A DNA stretch of 64,000 nucleotides from Rhodobiaceae bacterium (GCA_020637985.1 JACKJK010000010.1:62001-126000), one strand, 5' to 3'; shown: positions 36,938 to 45,963, counted from the stretch's first letter. Numbers and translations are program-made. The notes: generated from the sequence alone by a model not told the origin.

Positions 36938-38149
36938 TCAGGCCATCGCCTTCTGCAGGTTCCTGTCGATGGCGTCGAGGAAGCCCTCGGTCGACAGCCA
37001 CGGCTGTTCCGGGCCGACAAGCAGGGCCAGGTCCTTGGTCATCTCGCCGCTCTCGATGGTGGCGACAACCGTTTCTTCCAGCGTCGTGGCAAAGCGCTTG
37101 AGGTCGGCATTGTCGTCGAGCTTGGCGCGGTGGGCGAGGCCGCGCGACCAGGCGAAGATCGAGGCGGTCGAGTTGGTCGAGGTCTGCTCGCCCTTCTGCC
37201 ATTGGCGGTAGTGGCGGGTGACGGTGCCGTGGGCGGCTTCGGCCTCGACGGTCCTGCCGTCCGGTGTCATCAGGACCGAGGTCATCAGGCCGAGCGAGCC
37301 GAAGCCCTGCGCGACGGTGTCGGACTGCACGTCGCCATCGTAGTTCTTGCAGGCCCAGACATAGCCGCCGGACCACTTCATGGCGGCGGCGACCATGTCG
37401 TCGATCAGGCGGTGCTCGTAGCCGATGCCGGCGTCCTTGAAGCGATCGGCGAACTCGGCCTCGAAGATTTCCTGGAACAGGTCCTTGAAGCGGCCATCGT
37501 AGGCTTTCATGATCGTGTTCTTGGTCGACAGGTAGACCCAGTAGCCGCGCTGCAGACCGTAGTTCATGCAGGCGCGGGCGAAATCGCGGATCGAATCGTC
37601 GAGGTTGTACATCGACATTGCGACGCCGGAGCCGGGGAAGTCGAACACCTCATGCTCGATGACGTCGCCGTTCTCGCCCTGCCAGCGCACGGACAGCTTG
37701 CCCTTGCCGGGGACGAGGAAGTCGGTGGCGCGGTACTGGTCGCCGAAGGCGTGACGGCCGATGACGATCGGCTTGGTCCAGCCCGGCACCAGGCGCGGCA
37801 CATTGCTGCAGATGATCGGTTCGCGGAAGACGACGCCGCCAAGGATGTTGCGGATCGTGCCGTTGGGGCTCTTCCACATCTTCTTGAGGCCGAATTCCTC
37901 GACGCGCGCCTCGTCCGGGGTGATGGTCGCGCATTTCACGCCAACGCCGTACTTCTTGATCGCGTTGGCTGCGTCGATGGTAATCTGGTCGTCGGTCTCG
38001 TCGCGCTTCTCGACGCCGAGGTCGTAGTACTTGAGGTCGATGTCGAGGTAGGGATGGATCAGCTTGTCCTTGATGAGCTGCCAGATGATGCGCGTCATCT
38101 CGTCGCCGTCGAGTTCGACGACCGGGTTGGCGACCTTGATCTTGGACAT
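36938..38149 (-). CDS. icd: NADP-dependent isocitrate dehydrogenase
   Basis: Converts isocitrate to 2-oxoglutarate in the TCA cycle. The 403-aa sequence is the type II homodimeric form of alphaproteobacteria: KVANPVVELDGDEMTRIIWQ at the start, KSPNGTIRNILGGVVFREPI (substrate Ser region) and VPGWTKPIVIGRHAFGDQYR. DMVAAAMKWSGGYVWACKNYDGDVQSD is also present in pieces, with the metal-binding Asp residues. GTVTRHYRQWQKGEQTSTNS is the NADP region. It is transcribed alone, convergent to the antiporter gene. Confidence 0.98.
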   Translation of the reverse strand: MSKIKVANPVVELDGDEMTRIIWQLIKDKLIHPYLDIDLKYYDLGVEKRDETDDQITIDAANAIKKYGVGVKCATITPDEARVEEFGLKKMWKSPNGTIRNILGGVVFREPIICSNVPRLVPGWTKPIVIGRHAFGDQYRATDFLVPGKGKLSVRWQGENGDVIEHEVFDFPGSGVAMSMYNLDDSIRDFARACMNYGLQRGYWVYLSTKNTIMKAYDGRFKDLFQEIFEAEFADRFKDAGIGYEHRLIDDMVAAAMKWSGGYVWACKNYDGDVQSDTVAQGFGSLGLMTSVLMTPDGRTVEAEAAHGTVTRHYRQWQKGEQTSTNSTASIFAWSRGLAHRAKLDDNADLKRFATTLEETVVATIESGEMTKDLALLVGPEQPWLSTEGFLDAIDRNLQKAMA

Positions 38150-38248
38150 GTGCGTGGCCCCTTTGCTGCGATGCGGGAAATGCTGGCAGCGCTATAGCAA
38201 GGGCGGTGTCGCAGGGCAATTGAGACAGAAGTGGCAGATGCCGGCGCC

Positions 38249-39139
38249 ATGAAGATACCCGGACTACACCATGCCGAAACCTGGTTGCGGCGCTGGCGCG
38301 ACCGCTGGATCGAGCAGCGCCACGTTCCGCGCTACCTGTCCATCGACATGCTCTGGAGCAAGCTCGCGGTCGAGGGCTACGTGCTGGTGCGCAAATGCGG
38401 CGATCACAGGATCGCGTTCGATCCCTCCGACCAGGTCATCGGTCGCGCCCTGATCCTGAACGGAGACTGGCAACGCGGCGATAGCGAGCGCGCCATCGGC
38501 TTTCTCTCGGCTAACGGCATGCTGGCGCCGGACGGCGTGTTCGTCGACGTCGGCGCCAACATCGGCACGCAGTCGGTCTACGCGTCGCTGTCGGGTCGTT
38601 TCGCCAGGGTGCTGGCCCTGGAACCCTCGCCGGCGGAATTCGAACTTCTCGGGATCAACGTGCGCCTGAACGGGCTGACCGGAACGGTCGATTGCCGCCA
38701 GGTCGCCGTCGGCGCAAAGGCGTCGTCGATGGCGCTGGCGCTGAACGCGGTCAACAGGGGCGATCACCGACTGGTCGAAGAGCCCGGCGCGAACTGCGTC
38801 GCGGTGAACGTCCTGCCGCTCGACGCGATCCTGGAGGGGGAAGGCATCGACGCGGCAGAGGTCGGCTTGGTCTGGATCGACGTGCAGGGGCATGAACCGC
38901 AGGTCTGCGAAGGCATGCCCCGCGTGCTCGCGGCCGGCGTGCCGCTCGTCATCGAGTTCAACGTCGAGGACTACGGCGAAGCGGGCACACGGGCCTTTGC
39001 CGGACACCTCGCGCAACACTACGATCAGTTCGTCGACATTGCCGACGAAAGCCTGGTCGTGCGCCGGGTCCCGGACCTGGCGATGCTGCCTCGGGTTGCC
39101 GATGTGCTGGTCTTCCGTAGCGCAGCGCGGTGCAGCTGA
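38249..39139 (+). CDS. FkbM-family methyltransferase
   Basis: The 296-aa protein contains the SAM-binding motif VFVDVGANIGTQSVYASLSG, followed by ALEPSPAEFELLGINVRLNG and the later GLVWIDVQGHEPQVCEGMPR, all typical of FkbM methyltransferases. These usually O-methylate sugars or other surface polymers. The first 40 residues are basic and Trp-rich with no signal. The ATG at 38249 is used; a GTG six codons earlier is equally open, and neither has a strong ribosome site. The substrate is unknown. A second FkbM gene lies at 42405. Confidence 0.85.
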   Translation: MKIPGLHHAETWLRRWRDRWIEQRHVPRYLSIDMLWSKLAVEGYVLVRKCGDHRIAFDPSDQVIGRALILNGDWQRGDSERAIGFLSANGMLAPDGVFVDVGANIGTQSVYASLSGRFARVLALEPSPAEFELLGINVRLNGLTGTVDCRQVAVGAKASSMALALNAVNRGDHRLVEEPGANCVAVNVLPLDAILEGEGIDAAEVGLVWIDVQGHEPQVCEGMPRVLAAGVPLVIEFNVEDYGEAGTRAFAGHLAQHYDQFVDIADESLVVRRVPDLAMLPRVADVLVFRSAARCS

Positions 39140-39151
39140 GCCCTTCGGCGA

Positions 39152-39565
39152 TCACGGTTGCGGCGGCAGCGTTTCAAACGCGGGTATGCCTTCGGCCAGG
39201 TGGTCCCACGTCCGCAATCGCTTTGCGTAGAAGGACATTGCCGGCTGCAGGGCATCGGAATCGTCAAGCACACCCAGGAAGATGGCCGTATGTGTCGGCA
39301 TGCCGGTCGACTTGCCGATCATGCGGCTGCCGCAGGTCGGGCAGAAGGAACGCGTCAGGATGTTGCCGCTGTCGGTTTTAGACTCGTAGTGCGACAGGGC
39401 GCCGGTCACCTCCATCTGCTCGTCCGCGAACAACGCCAGGGTCGTATGCCCCGCGCCGCTCGACTTCTGGCAATCGAGGCAATGACAATGGCCCACCAGC
39501 ATGGGCTCACCTTCGGTTTCGATCTTCACCCCACCGCACATGCAACTTCCGGTGTGTCTGGACAT
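39152..39565 (-). CDS. GFA (CENP-V) family protein
   Basis: The 137-aa protein is of the glutathione-dependent formaldehyde-activating fold. It carries zinc-ligand sets GSCMCGGVK, GHCHCLDCQKSSGAG and SFCPTCGSRMIGKS. Members bind zinc through these Cys residues; most have no proven activity. The ATG at 39565 has AAGGA at ideal spacing; a TTG seven codons upstream is not preferred. It is divergent from an HxlR regulator gene with a duplicated palindrome between them, so it is the probable target of that regulator. Confidence 0.85.
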   Translation of the reverse strand: MSRHTGSCMCGGVKIETEGEPMLVGHCHCLDCQKSSGAGHTTLALFADEQMEVTGALSHYESKTDSGNILTRSFCPTCGSRMIGKSTGMPTHTAIFLGVLDDSDALQPAMSFYAKRLRTWDHLAEGIPAFETLPPQP

Positions 39566-39599
39566 TCGTGAATCCTTCCATGGCAATTGCCAACTAGAT

Positions 39600-39649
39600 A
39601 CTTGCGTTATGCAAGTGACTCGGATTCGAGTAACTTGCTAGTAGCAAGC
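39600..39649. promoter_or_regulatory. Duplicated operator between GFA and hxlR genes
   Basis: Two copies of CTTGC, five bases, GCAAG (39601-39615 and 39634-39648) lie 33 bases apart, about three helical turns. The first extends to ACTTGC-N5-GCAAGT. They fill the divergent promoter region and are the natural binding sites for the HxlR-type regulator encoded 24 bases downstream. Confidence 0.75.
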
Positions 39650-39671
39650 CGTCAACAGCTTTCCGAGGGTA

Positions 39672-40052
39672 ATGGTGGATTTCCGTTCCGACTGTCCGAT
39701 CTCTTCAACGCTCGACATCATCGGCGACAGGTGGACGCTGGTCGTTCTGCGCTCGATCATGGTGGGCAAACGGCGTTACGGCGAACTGCTGGAGATACCG
39801 GAAAGGATCTCGACCAACATCCTTGCCGACCGGCTCGCGCTTCTGGAACGCGAGGGGCTGGTACGCAAGAGCGCCTACCAGGAGCGCCCGAAGCGATACG
39901 AATACCGGCTGACCGAGAAGGGCGCCGACCTGCTTCCCGTCATCCAGGCGCTGGTCGAGTGGGGATTGAAGCACATTCCGTGCCGCTGGGAGCCGCCAAT
40001 GGACTACCGCACGGCGAGCCCGGAAACGTTCTATCCCGCAGAAGACGATTGA
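39672..40052 (+). CDS. HxlR-family winged-helix regulator
   Basis: The 126-aa protein matches HxlR regulators: CPISSTLDIIGDRWTLVVLR, SIMVGKRRYGELLEIPERIS, TNILADRLALLEREGLVRKS and RYEYRLTEKGADLLPVIQAL. A Cys at residue 8 precedes the helix, as in redox- or electrophile-sensing members such as HypR and YodB. It is divergent from a GFA protein and likely autoregulated through the two palindromes upstream. The Cys and the GFA partner suggest sensing of an aldehyde or electrophile, which is inference. Confidence 0.9.
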   Translation: MVDFRSDCPISSTLDIIGDRWTLVVLRSIMVGKRRYGELLEIPERISTNILADRLALLEREGLVRKSAYQERPKRYEYRLTEKGADLLPVIQALVEWGLKHIPCRWEPPMDYRTASPETFYPAEDD

Positions 40053-40054
40053 CG

Positions 40055-40657
40055 TCAGGCGACGGGCGGCAGGCCCGTGACCAAGCCCGGCCTGGTGACC
40101 TCGTCGTCATAGGCCTTGCGGGCGAAGACCTCGCGCACCAGTGGCTCGAAGGACTCCAGAGGATCGCTGTCATAGCCGGGATCGAAGGACGCCTGGTCCC
40201 AGCGCTCGCAGAAATCGGCGCAGGACTGGAAGCAGGGGTGGTCGCGGAAGCGTTCGCGCGCATCGCGGTCCCAGCCGTAGTGGTGGGCATAGTAGTGCAT
40301 CTGGAAGATGCCGTGGTGCTCGACGACCCAGCACACCTCCTCGCGCAGGAAGGGGCGCAGGATCTCGGCGGCGAAGCGGTCGTGGTTCTGTGGCGCCAGC
40401 CCATCGCCGATGTCGTGCAGCAGGGCGGCGACGATCCAGTCGACGTCGGCGCCCTCCCGGCGGGCGCGGGTCGCTGCCTGCAGGCCGTGTTCGAGGCGGG
40501 TGATCTTGTAGCCGGGCAGGGTTTCCTCGCCCTGGGCGCGCAATTCGCGCAGGATGCGCTCCGGCGTCATCGCCAGGTGCGGCTTCTCGGCCTCGCGCAG
40601 TAATTCGTAGTCCTCGCGCGTGCCGTCCTTCATCTGCGTGAAACTGACGGTCTTCAT
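40055..40657 (-). CDS. HD-domain protein, PhnZ/inositol oxygenase-like
   Basis: The 200-aa protein has an HD metal site: RLEHGLQAATRARREGADVD (first His), VAALLHDIGDGLAPQNH (His-Asp and next His) and VVEHHGIFQMHYYAHHYGWD. The layout GYKITRLEHGLQ resembles diiron oxygenases of the PhnZ/MIOX group more than phosphohydrolases. The substrate cannot be deduced. The ATG at 40657 has GGAGCGG upstream. It ends three bases after, and converges on, hxlR; it is divergent from trmJ. Confidence 0.75.
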   Translation of the reverse strand: MKTVSFTQMKDGTREDYELLREAEKPHLAMTPERILRELRAQGEETLPGYKITRLEHGLQAATRARREGADVDWIVAALLHDIGDGLAPQNHDRFAAEILRPFLREEVCWVVEHHGIFQMHYYAHHYGWDRDARERFRDHPCFQSCADFCERWDQASFDPGYDSDPLESFEPLVREVFARKAYDDEVTRPGLVTGLPPVA

Positions 40658-40788
40658 GTTTTTCCGCTCCCTCGCTTTGCGCGGCAGCCGGGGCCGGCGG
40701 CGCCTCCCCTTCGAAACGAGCCTTGCCCGATCCGGCCGTTGGCGCAATCGCGCTGTTCGCCGCTGCCAGCCATGCTATAGGGGCGGCG

Positions 40789-41565
40789 ATGGCAGGAACA
40801 GACACCACGCGCCCGAACATCACCGGCGGCCCGGCAATCGTGCTGGTGCGTCCGCAGCTTGGCGAGAACATCGGCACCGCGGCGCGTGCGATGGCCAATT
40901 TCGGGCTTTCGGAACTGCGCATCGTCGACCCGCGCGACGGCTGGCCGAGCGAGGGCGCGCGCAAGGCCGCCTCCGGCGCCAACTGGGTGATCGACGGTGC
41001 GCGCGTCTTTGCCTCGACGCAGGAGGCCATCGCCGACCTGTCGCTGGTGCTGGCGACCACGGCGCGCCAGCGCGACATGCGCAAGCAGGTGCTGGGGCCG
41101 CAGGCGGCAGCCGACGTACTGCATGCGCGCGAGGGTGCGGGTGCGCATTGCGGCATCCTGTTCGGCGGCGAGCGCGCCGGCCTCGACAACGAGGACATCT
41201 CGCTTGCCGATGCGATCCTGACCTATCCGGTCAACCCGGCCTTCGCCTCGCTCAACCTCGCCCAGGCGGTGCTCATCATGGCCTACGAGTGGCAGCGCGC
41301 GGCGGGCACGGCGGGGACTCGCGAGACCTTCGCCGAGCTGCCTGACCTTGCGCCGAAGGCGGAACTGCTCGGCTTCTTCGAGCATCTGGAAACGGAACTC
41401 GATCGCGGCGGTTTCCTCAAGCCGCCGGAAAAGGCGCCGGTGATGGTGCGCAACCTGCGCAACATCTTCCACCGCGCGGCGCTGACCTCGCAGGACCTGC
41501 GCTCGCTGCGCGGGGTCATCGTGGCGCTGACGGGCCGGGCCTTCCGGCGGAATGGTGCGCCATGA
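40789..41565 (+). CDS. trmJ: tRNA 2'-O-methyltransferase TrmJ-type
   Basis: This SPOUT-family methyltransferase (258 aa) is expected to methylate position 32 of tRNAs. Motifs are VRPQLGENIGTAARAMANFG, IVDPRDGWP, ILFGGERAGLDNEDISLADA and YPVNPAFASLNLAQAVLIMA. The short helical C-terminal extension is typical of TrmJ. Another RNA target of the TrmH superfamily cannot be excluded. The stop overlaps the murI start by ATGA. Confidence 0.88.
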   Translation: MAGTDTTRPNITGGPAIVLVRPQLGENIGTAARAMANFGLSELRIVDPRDGWPSEGARKAASGANWVIDGARVFASTQEAIADLSLVLATTARQRDMRKQVLGPQAAADVLHAREGAGAHCGILFGGERAGLDNEDISLADAILTYPVNPAFASLNLAQAVLIMAYEWQRAAGTAGTRETFAELPDLAPKAELLGFFEHLETELDRGGFLKPPEKAPVMVRNLRNIFHRAALTSQDLRSLRGVIVALTGRAFRRNGAP

Positions 41566-42368
41566 GCGGGCCGGTGCTCGTCTTCGATTCCGGTGTCGGC
41601 GGGCTGAGCGTGCTCAGGGAACTGCGTGTCTTGGCGCCCGACCAGCGCTATGTCTATGTCGCCGACGACGCGGCGTTTCCCTACGGCAACTGGGAAGAGG
41701 CAGCGCTGAAGCGCCACATGATCGCGCTGTTCGGCGAACTGATCGCGCGGTGGCAGCCGCGGCTGGTCCTGATCGCCTGCAACACCGCCTCGACGCTGGC
41801 CATCGACGCGTTGCGCAAGGCCTATCCGGGCGAGACCTTTGTCGGCACCGTTCCGGCTATCAAGCCGGCGGCGGAGCGGACGCGTTCCGGCATCGTCGCG
41901 GTGCTGGCGACGCCTGGAACCGTCAAGCGGCAGTACACCCGCGACCTGATCCGCGACTATGCCGACACCTGCCATGTCCGCCTCGTCGGCAGCAGCAACC
42001 TTGCGGCGCTGGCGGAAACCTACATGCGCGACGGCTTCGTCGACGAGGCGGCCGTGCTGGCGGAAATCGAGCCCTGCTTCATCGAGATCGACGGGCGGCG
42101 CACGGACATCGTCGTGCTTGCCTGCACGCACTATCCCTTCCTCGTCAACCGCATGCGCAAGGTGGCGCCGTGGCCGGTCGACTGGATCGATCCGGCGGAG
42201 GCGATCGCGCGGCGGGCGCAATCGCTTCTCGCGCAGGGGGCGCGGGGCGGCACCGGCGAGGCGGACATCGCCGTCTTCACCTCGGGGCGGGCCGATGCGT
42301 CCCGCGGGCACCTGATGAAGGGCTTCGGGCTTGCGGTGGCGGGTGCCGGTGCCACGCCTGCTGCCTGA
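41562..42368 (+). CDS. murI: Glutamate racemase
   Basis: MurI supplies D-glutamate for peptidoglycan. The 268-aa protein has the two catalytic cysteines: C73 in LIACNTAST and C188 in LACTHYPF. FDSGVGGLSVLREL is the N-terminal signature, and AFPYGNW matches the substrate loop. It overlaps trmJ by four bases, so expression is coupled to it. It is followed closely by a FkbM methyltransferase gene. Confidence 0.95.
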   Translation: MSGPVLVFDSGVGGLSVLRELRVLAPDQRYVYVADDAAFPYGNWEEAALKRHMIALFGELIARWQPRLVLIACNTASTLAIDALRKAYPGETFVGTVPAIKPAAERTRSGIVAVLATPGTVKRQYTRDLIRDYADTCHVRLVGSSNLAALAETYMRDGFVDEAAVLAEIEPCFIEIDGRRTDIVVLACTHYPFLVNRMRKVAPWPVDWIDPAEAIARRAQSLLAQGARGGTGEADIAVFTSGRADASRGHLMKGFGLAVAGAGATPAA

Positions 42369-42404
42369 CAAGGAAAAGGCAAATTGCGGGAGCAATCACA
42401 GGCC

Positions 42405-43148
42405 ATGAACCTGTTGCGCAAGCTAAAGGACATGTCGCGGCGCATGCGCGTCGCGCTGTACCTCGCCACCCATGGCGGACGGTTCAGCCATGGAGGTCTG
42501 CCGGTCGAGATCCCGGATTGCGTCGCCTTCTCGGTCAAGAAGCAGATCATGCGCGGGCAATACGAGGAACCCGAGTGCCGGCTGGTGAGGCGGCACCTCG
42601 ATCCCGGTCTGCCGGTGATCGAGCTTGGCGGATCGCTTGGTGTCGTCTCGGCACTGATCAACAGCCGACTGGAGGCCGGAACGACGCTGACGGTGGTCGA
42701 GGCGAACCCGCAGCTGTTGCATGCCTGCCGGACGAACGCCGCCGCTGCGGGCCATGGCGAGCGCGTTGAAGTCGTGCATGCAGCCGTGGCCTATGGCAGC
42801 GACACGGTCTCCTTCGCGGTCTCCGCCGACAGCCTTTCGGGCCGGCTCGGCGCGGAGGCCGGCAAGGCATCGCTCGAGGTGCCTGCGGTGACCTTGTCGC
42901 AACTCGTCGAAAGCCGCGTCGGCGGGCGGGCCTACTCGCTGGTCATGGACATCGAAGGCGCCGAGTACGACGTCTTCGCGCATGATGCAGGCGGGCTGTC
43001 CTCCTGCAGGATGGCGATCGTGGAAGTGCATCCCCACATCTATGCCAGGTCGGGACAGAGCCTGGACGGGTTCATGGAACTGGTTTCACGCGCGGGATTC
43101 GAGGTGCTCGAACGCGACGGCGATTCACTGGTGCTCGTGCATCGATGA
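42405..43148 (+). CDS. FkbM-family methyltransferase
   Basis: The 247-aa protein has a SAM-binding region LPVIELGGSLGVVSALINSR, then TLTVVEANPQLLHACRTNAA and the FkbM block YSLVMDIEGAEYDVFAHD. A TTG seven codons upstream at 42384 has the better ribosome site (AAGGAAAAGG), so the protein may be 254 aa. It overlaps the following GT2 gene by ATGA, which indicates joint action on a surface glycan. It follows murI by 36 bases. Confidence 0.85.
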   Translation: MNLLRKLKDMSRRMRVALYLATHGGRFSHGGLPVEIPDCVAFSVKKQIMRGQYEEPECRLVRRHLDPGLPVIELGGSLGVVSALINSRLEAGTTLTVVEANPQLLHACRTNAAAAGHGERVEVVHAAVAYGSDTVSFAVSADSLSGRLGAEAGKASLEVPAVTLSQLVESRVGGRAYSLVMDIEGAEYDVFAHDAGGLSSCRMAIVEVHPHIYARSGQSLDGFMELVSRAGFEVLERDGDSLVLVHR

Positions 43149-43963
43149 GCCTGTCCGTCGTCATCGTCACCTTCAACAGCGCCGACGTCGTGGCGCATGC
43201 GCTGCAATCGATTCCGCAGGGTCACGAGATCATCGTCGTCGACAACGCCAGCGGCGATGACAGCGCACGCATTGCCGAGACGATGCGTGCTCGGGTGTTG
43301 CGCCTGGGGGAGAACCTGGGTTTCGGCACGGCCTGCAATCGCGGCGCCGCGGTTGCGTCGCACGACGGCATCCTGTTCCTCAATCCCGACGCGCGGCTGC
43401 GCCCGGATACGCTGGACCTGCTGGAGCGCGCGATGGGCGCTGCGAGCGAAGCTGGCGCCTTCGTGCCGCGGCTGATCCATCCCGATGGCTGGGAGCATTT
43501 CCAGGGGCGCAACCCGTTCGTCGATCGCCGCGCGTGGGTGCACGAGGCGCCGCAGTCGGACTGCGATGTGCCGATGGGCATCGGAGCTGCCCTGCTGGTC
43601 AGGAAGGATGTCTTCGAGCGCCTCGGCGGGTTCGACGAATCCATCTTCCTGTTCTTCGAGGACGTCGATCTTTCCGCGCGCATCATCAACGCTGGGTACA
43701 CGATCCGCTATGTCCATGACGCGGCTGTCGATCACATGATCGGCGCGTCAAGCGGCAAGGGCGACGACCTCCTGGAGTTCAAGAACTATCATTTCCAGCG
43801 CGCGCTGCTGCAGATGGACCGCAAGTACGGCCGGCGCGAGAATCGCGGGCGGCATATCGCTAGCCAGCTGGCGAAGCTGACGCTGGCGCACCTGTGCTGC
43901 AACCGCCGGCGCGTGCGCATGGCACGTGGGCGGCTCAGGGCGCTGCGCGAGCGCGATCGTTGA
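43145..43963 (+). CDS. Family 2 glycosyltransferase
   Basis: The 272-aa protein is a GT-A fold enzyme: LSVVIVTFNSADVVAHALQS, EIIVVDNASGDDSARIAE, NLGFGTACNRGAAVASHDGI and FLNPDARL, with DxD-like NPDA. GFDESIFLFFEDVDLSARII is the acceptor-region signature seen in rhamnosyltransferase-type enzymes. It probably adds a sugar to a surface polysaccharide. It is coupled by ATGA to the FkbM gene before it. rpsD follows after 202 bases that contain its promoter but no other gene. Confidence 0.92.
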   Translation: MSLSVVIVTFNSADVVAHALQSIPQGHEIIVVDNASGDDSARIAETMRARVLRLGENLGFGTACNRGAAVASHDGILFLNPDARLRPDTLDLLERAMGAASEAGAFVPRLIHPDGWEHFQGRNPFVDRRAWVHEAPQSDCDVPMGIGAALLVRKDVFERLGGFDESIFLFFEDVDLSARIINAGYTIRYVHDAAVDHMIGASSGKGDDLLEFKNYHFQRALLQMDRKYGRRENRGRHIASQLAKLTLAHLCCNRRRVRMARGRLRALRERDR

Positions 43964-44165
43964 CACCGCGCCGGCAATCCATCTATACACCGGCCTTCCG
44001 TCCGTGGCGCGAGCGTTGCGGGCGTTTTCAGACGTGACCCGTGGATGGTCTGGCGCCTTGCCGCGACCATCCTGTCAGTTCCGGCGAAATCCGGGGCAGA
44101 GGAGGGCGCGTTTCCAACCCGGCGCGGGGCAAACGGTCTTCGCGCGCAACGTTTGAGGAAATGCG

Positions 44166-44783
44166 ATGAGCAAGCGTATCGACGCCAAGTACAAGATCGA
44201 CCGGCGCATGGGCGAGAACATCTGGGGCCGCCCGAAGAGCCCGGTCAACCGCCGCGAATACGGCCCCGGCCAGCACGGACAGCGCCGCAAGGGCAAGATG
44301 TCCGACTTCGGCCTGCAGCTGCGCGCCAAGCAGAAGCTGAAGGGCTACTACGGCTCGATCTCCGAGAAGCAGTTCCGCCGCGTCTATGACGAAGCGAACC
44401 GGATGCGCGGCGACACCAGCGCCAACCTGATCGGCCTGCTGGAAAGCCGCCTCGACGCGATCGTCTATCGCGCGAAGTTCGTTCCGACGGTCTTTGCCGC
44501 GCGGCAGTTCGTCAACCACGGCCACATCAAGGTCAACGGCAGGCGCGTCAACATTCCCAGCTATCGCTGCAAGGAAGGCGACGTGATCGAGGTCAAGGAC
44601 GCCTCCAAGCAGCTCGCCATCGTGCTGGAAGCGACCCAGAGCGCCGAGCGCGACGTGCCGGAGTACGTCGATGTCGACCACAACAAGATGGTCGCCAAGT
44701 TCATCCGCGTGCCGCAACTCGCCGATGTGCCCTACGCGGTGATCATGGAACCGAACCTGGTGGTCGAATTCTACTCGCGCTAG
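44166..44783 (+). CDS. rpsD: 30S ribosomal protein S4
   Basis: S4 (205 aa) nucleates 30S assembly by binding 16S rRNA. The alphaproteobacterial form starts MSKRIDAKYKIDRRMGENIW and has NRREYGPGQHGQRRKGKMSD and LESRLDAIVYRAKFVPTVFA. HGHIKVNGRRVNIPSYRCKEG is the S4 RNA-binding domain. AGGAAATGCG precedes the ATG. As in many alphaproteobacteria it stands outside the main ribosomal operons. Confidence 0.99.
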   Translation: MSKRIDAKYKIDRRMGENIWGRPKSPVNRREYGPGQHGQRRKGKMSDFGLQLRAKQKLKGYYGSISEKQFRRVYDEANRMRGDTSANLIGLLESRLDAIVYRAKFVPTVFAARQFVNHGHIKVNGRRVNIPSYRCKEGDVIEVKDASKQLAIVLEATQSAERDVPEYVDVDHNKMVAKFIRVPQLADVPYAVIMEPNLVVEFYSR

Positions 44784-44844
44784 ACACGGCAATGGCGGTC
44801 GCCGCCGGTTGGCTGGCCGCCAATTGCACCGCGGGGCGCGGGAG

Positions 44845-45963
44845 ATGACGGAAACGGCGGAAGACGGCGCCGGCCCGGCGGGCAAGGGCCGCATCCTGGA
44901 AATCGGCGAGATCGAGCTGTTCAGCTTCGAGATGGCCGATCGGACCGACGCCTTCTACACCAGCTACCGGGCCGACCTGCGCCGCGGCAGGCCCTATCTC
45001 GGTGTCATCAATCTCTGGAAGGCAGTGCGCGCGGCCTGGCGCGGCGAGTACGATCTCATCGTGCTGTCGCCGCCGTTCTATCCAGGCTGGCATCCGCGCT
45101 CGTTCCTCGCCGCGCTGAAGTTCACGCTTATGCGGGGGCGGATCGGCGAGGCCTACGGCGCGGTTGTCAGTCCGCTGCTGTTCCAGGCACTGCGCTTCAT
45201 CCCGCTGCCGCAGCCGCTGATCGCGCTGGAACTCACGGACAGCTTCGGCATCGCGCGCCACCAGCATTTCCTGCTCGACAAGGCGACGGTGTTCTGCAAG
45301 CGCGAGCTGCCGGTCGATCACTGGAAGACGCTGTTCGGTTCCGCGCACCGCAGGCTGCCGGGCAGGCGCGTGCGCATGTCGAGGCGATGGCAGCAGCGGG
45401 TTGCCAAGCTCCGGCCGATCGGCACCGGGTTCGATCAGTGGCGAGTCGGGGAGGCGGGTGCTGTCTTCGGCTGCGAGAAGACTTCCGATGTCTTCTTCAT
45501 GGGCGATGTCGCAGCCAACAGCACCGCGCGCCGGGAGGCGCCGCGCCTGATCGCGCAATTGCGCGAGGCAGGCTTCAAGGTCGATTTTCCCGATACGCGG
45601 CTCGACTATCCCGAGTATATCCGGCGCTGCGCGCAAAGCTGGATCACCCTGTCGCCGGAAGGCTTCGGCTGGGAATGCTACCGCCACATCGAGGCGGCGA
45701 TCGCCGGCTCGGTGCCGCTGGTCAGCGTGCCGACCATCCACCGCTACAAGCCGCTGGTCATCGGCCGCCACTGCCTCGTGTACTATCCCGACGAGGACAA
45801 TATCGTGGAGGTCGTCCGCGATGCGCTGTCCGACAAGGCGCGTCTCGGCGCCATCGCGCAGGCCGCGCACGAGCATGCGGTTGAGAACCTGACGACGCTG
45901 GCCACGGCGCGCGACCTGTTGCGCACCCATGGCCGCAACAGGTCGCGCGCCGACGCCAACTGA
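44845..45963 (+). CDS. Glycosyltransferase-like protein
   Basis: The 372-aa protein has a GT-B-like C-terminal half: TSDVFFMGDVAANSTARREA, LSPEGFGWECYRHIEAAIAG, SVPLVSVPTIHRYKPLVIGR and CLVYYPDEDNIVEVVRDALS. This is the pattern of glycosyltransferase/exostosin-type proteins, with a nucleotide-binding E (ECYRHIEA). The N-terminal half (YDLIVLSPPFYPGWHPRSFL) is less recognisable. The donor and acceptor are unknown. It starts 61 bases after rpsD and is the last of the dispersed glycan genes. Confidence 0.65.
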   Translation: MTETAEDGAGPAGKGRILEIGEIELFSFEMADRTDAFYTSYRADLRRGRPYLGVINLWKAVRAAWRGEYDLIVLSPPFYPGWHPRSFLAALKFTLMRGRIGEAYGAVVSPLLFQALRFIPLPQPLIALELTDSFGIARHQHFLLDKATVFCKRELPVDHWKTLFGSAHRRLPGRRVRMSRRWQQRVAKLRPIGTGFDQWRVGEAGAVFGCEKTSDVFFMGDVAANSTARREAPRLIAQLREAGFKVDFPDTRLDYPEYIRRCAQSWITLSPEGFGWECYRHIEAAIAGSVPLVSVPTIHRYKPLVIGRHCLVYYPDEDNIVEVVRDALSDKARLGAIAQAAHEHAVENLTTLATARDLLRTHGRNRSRADAN

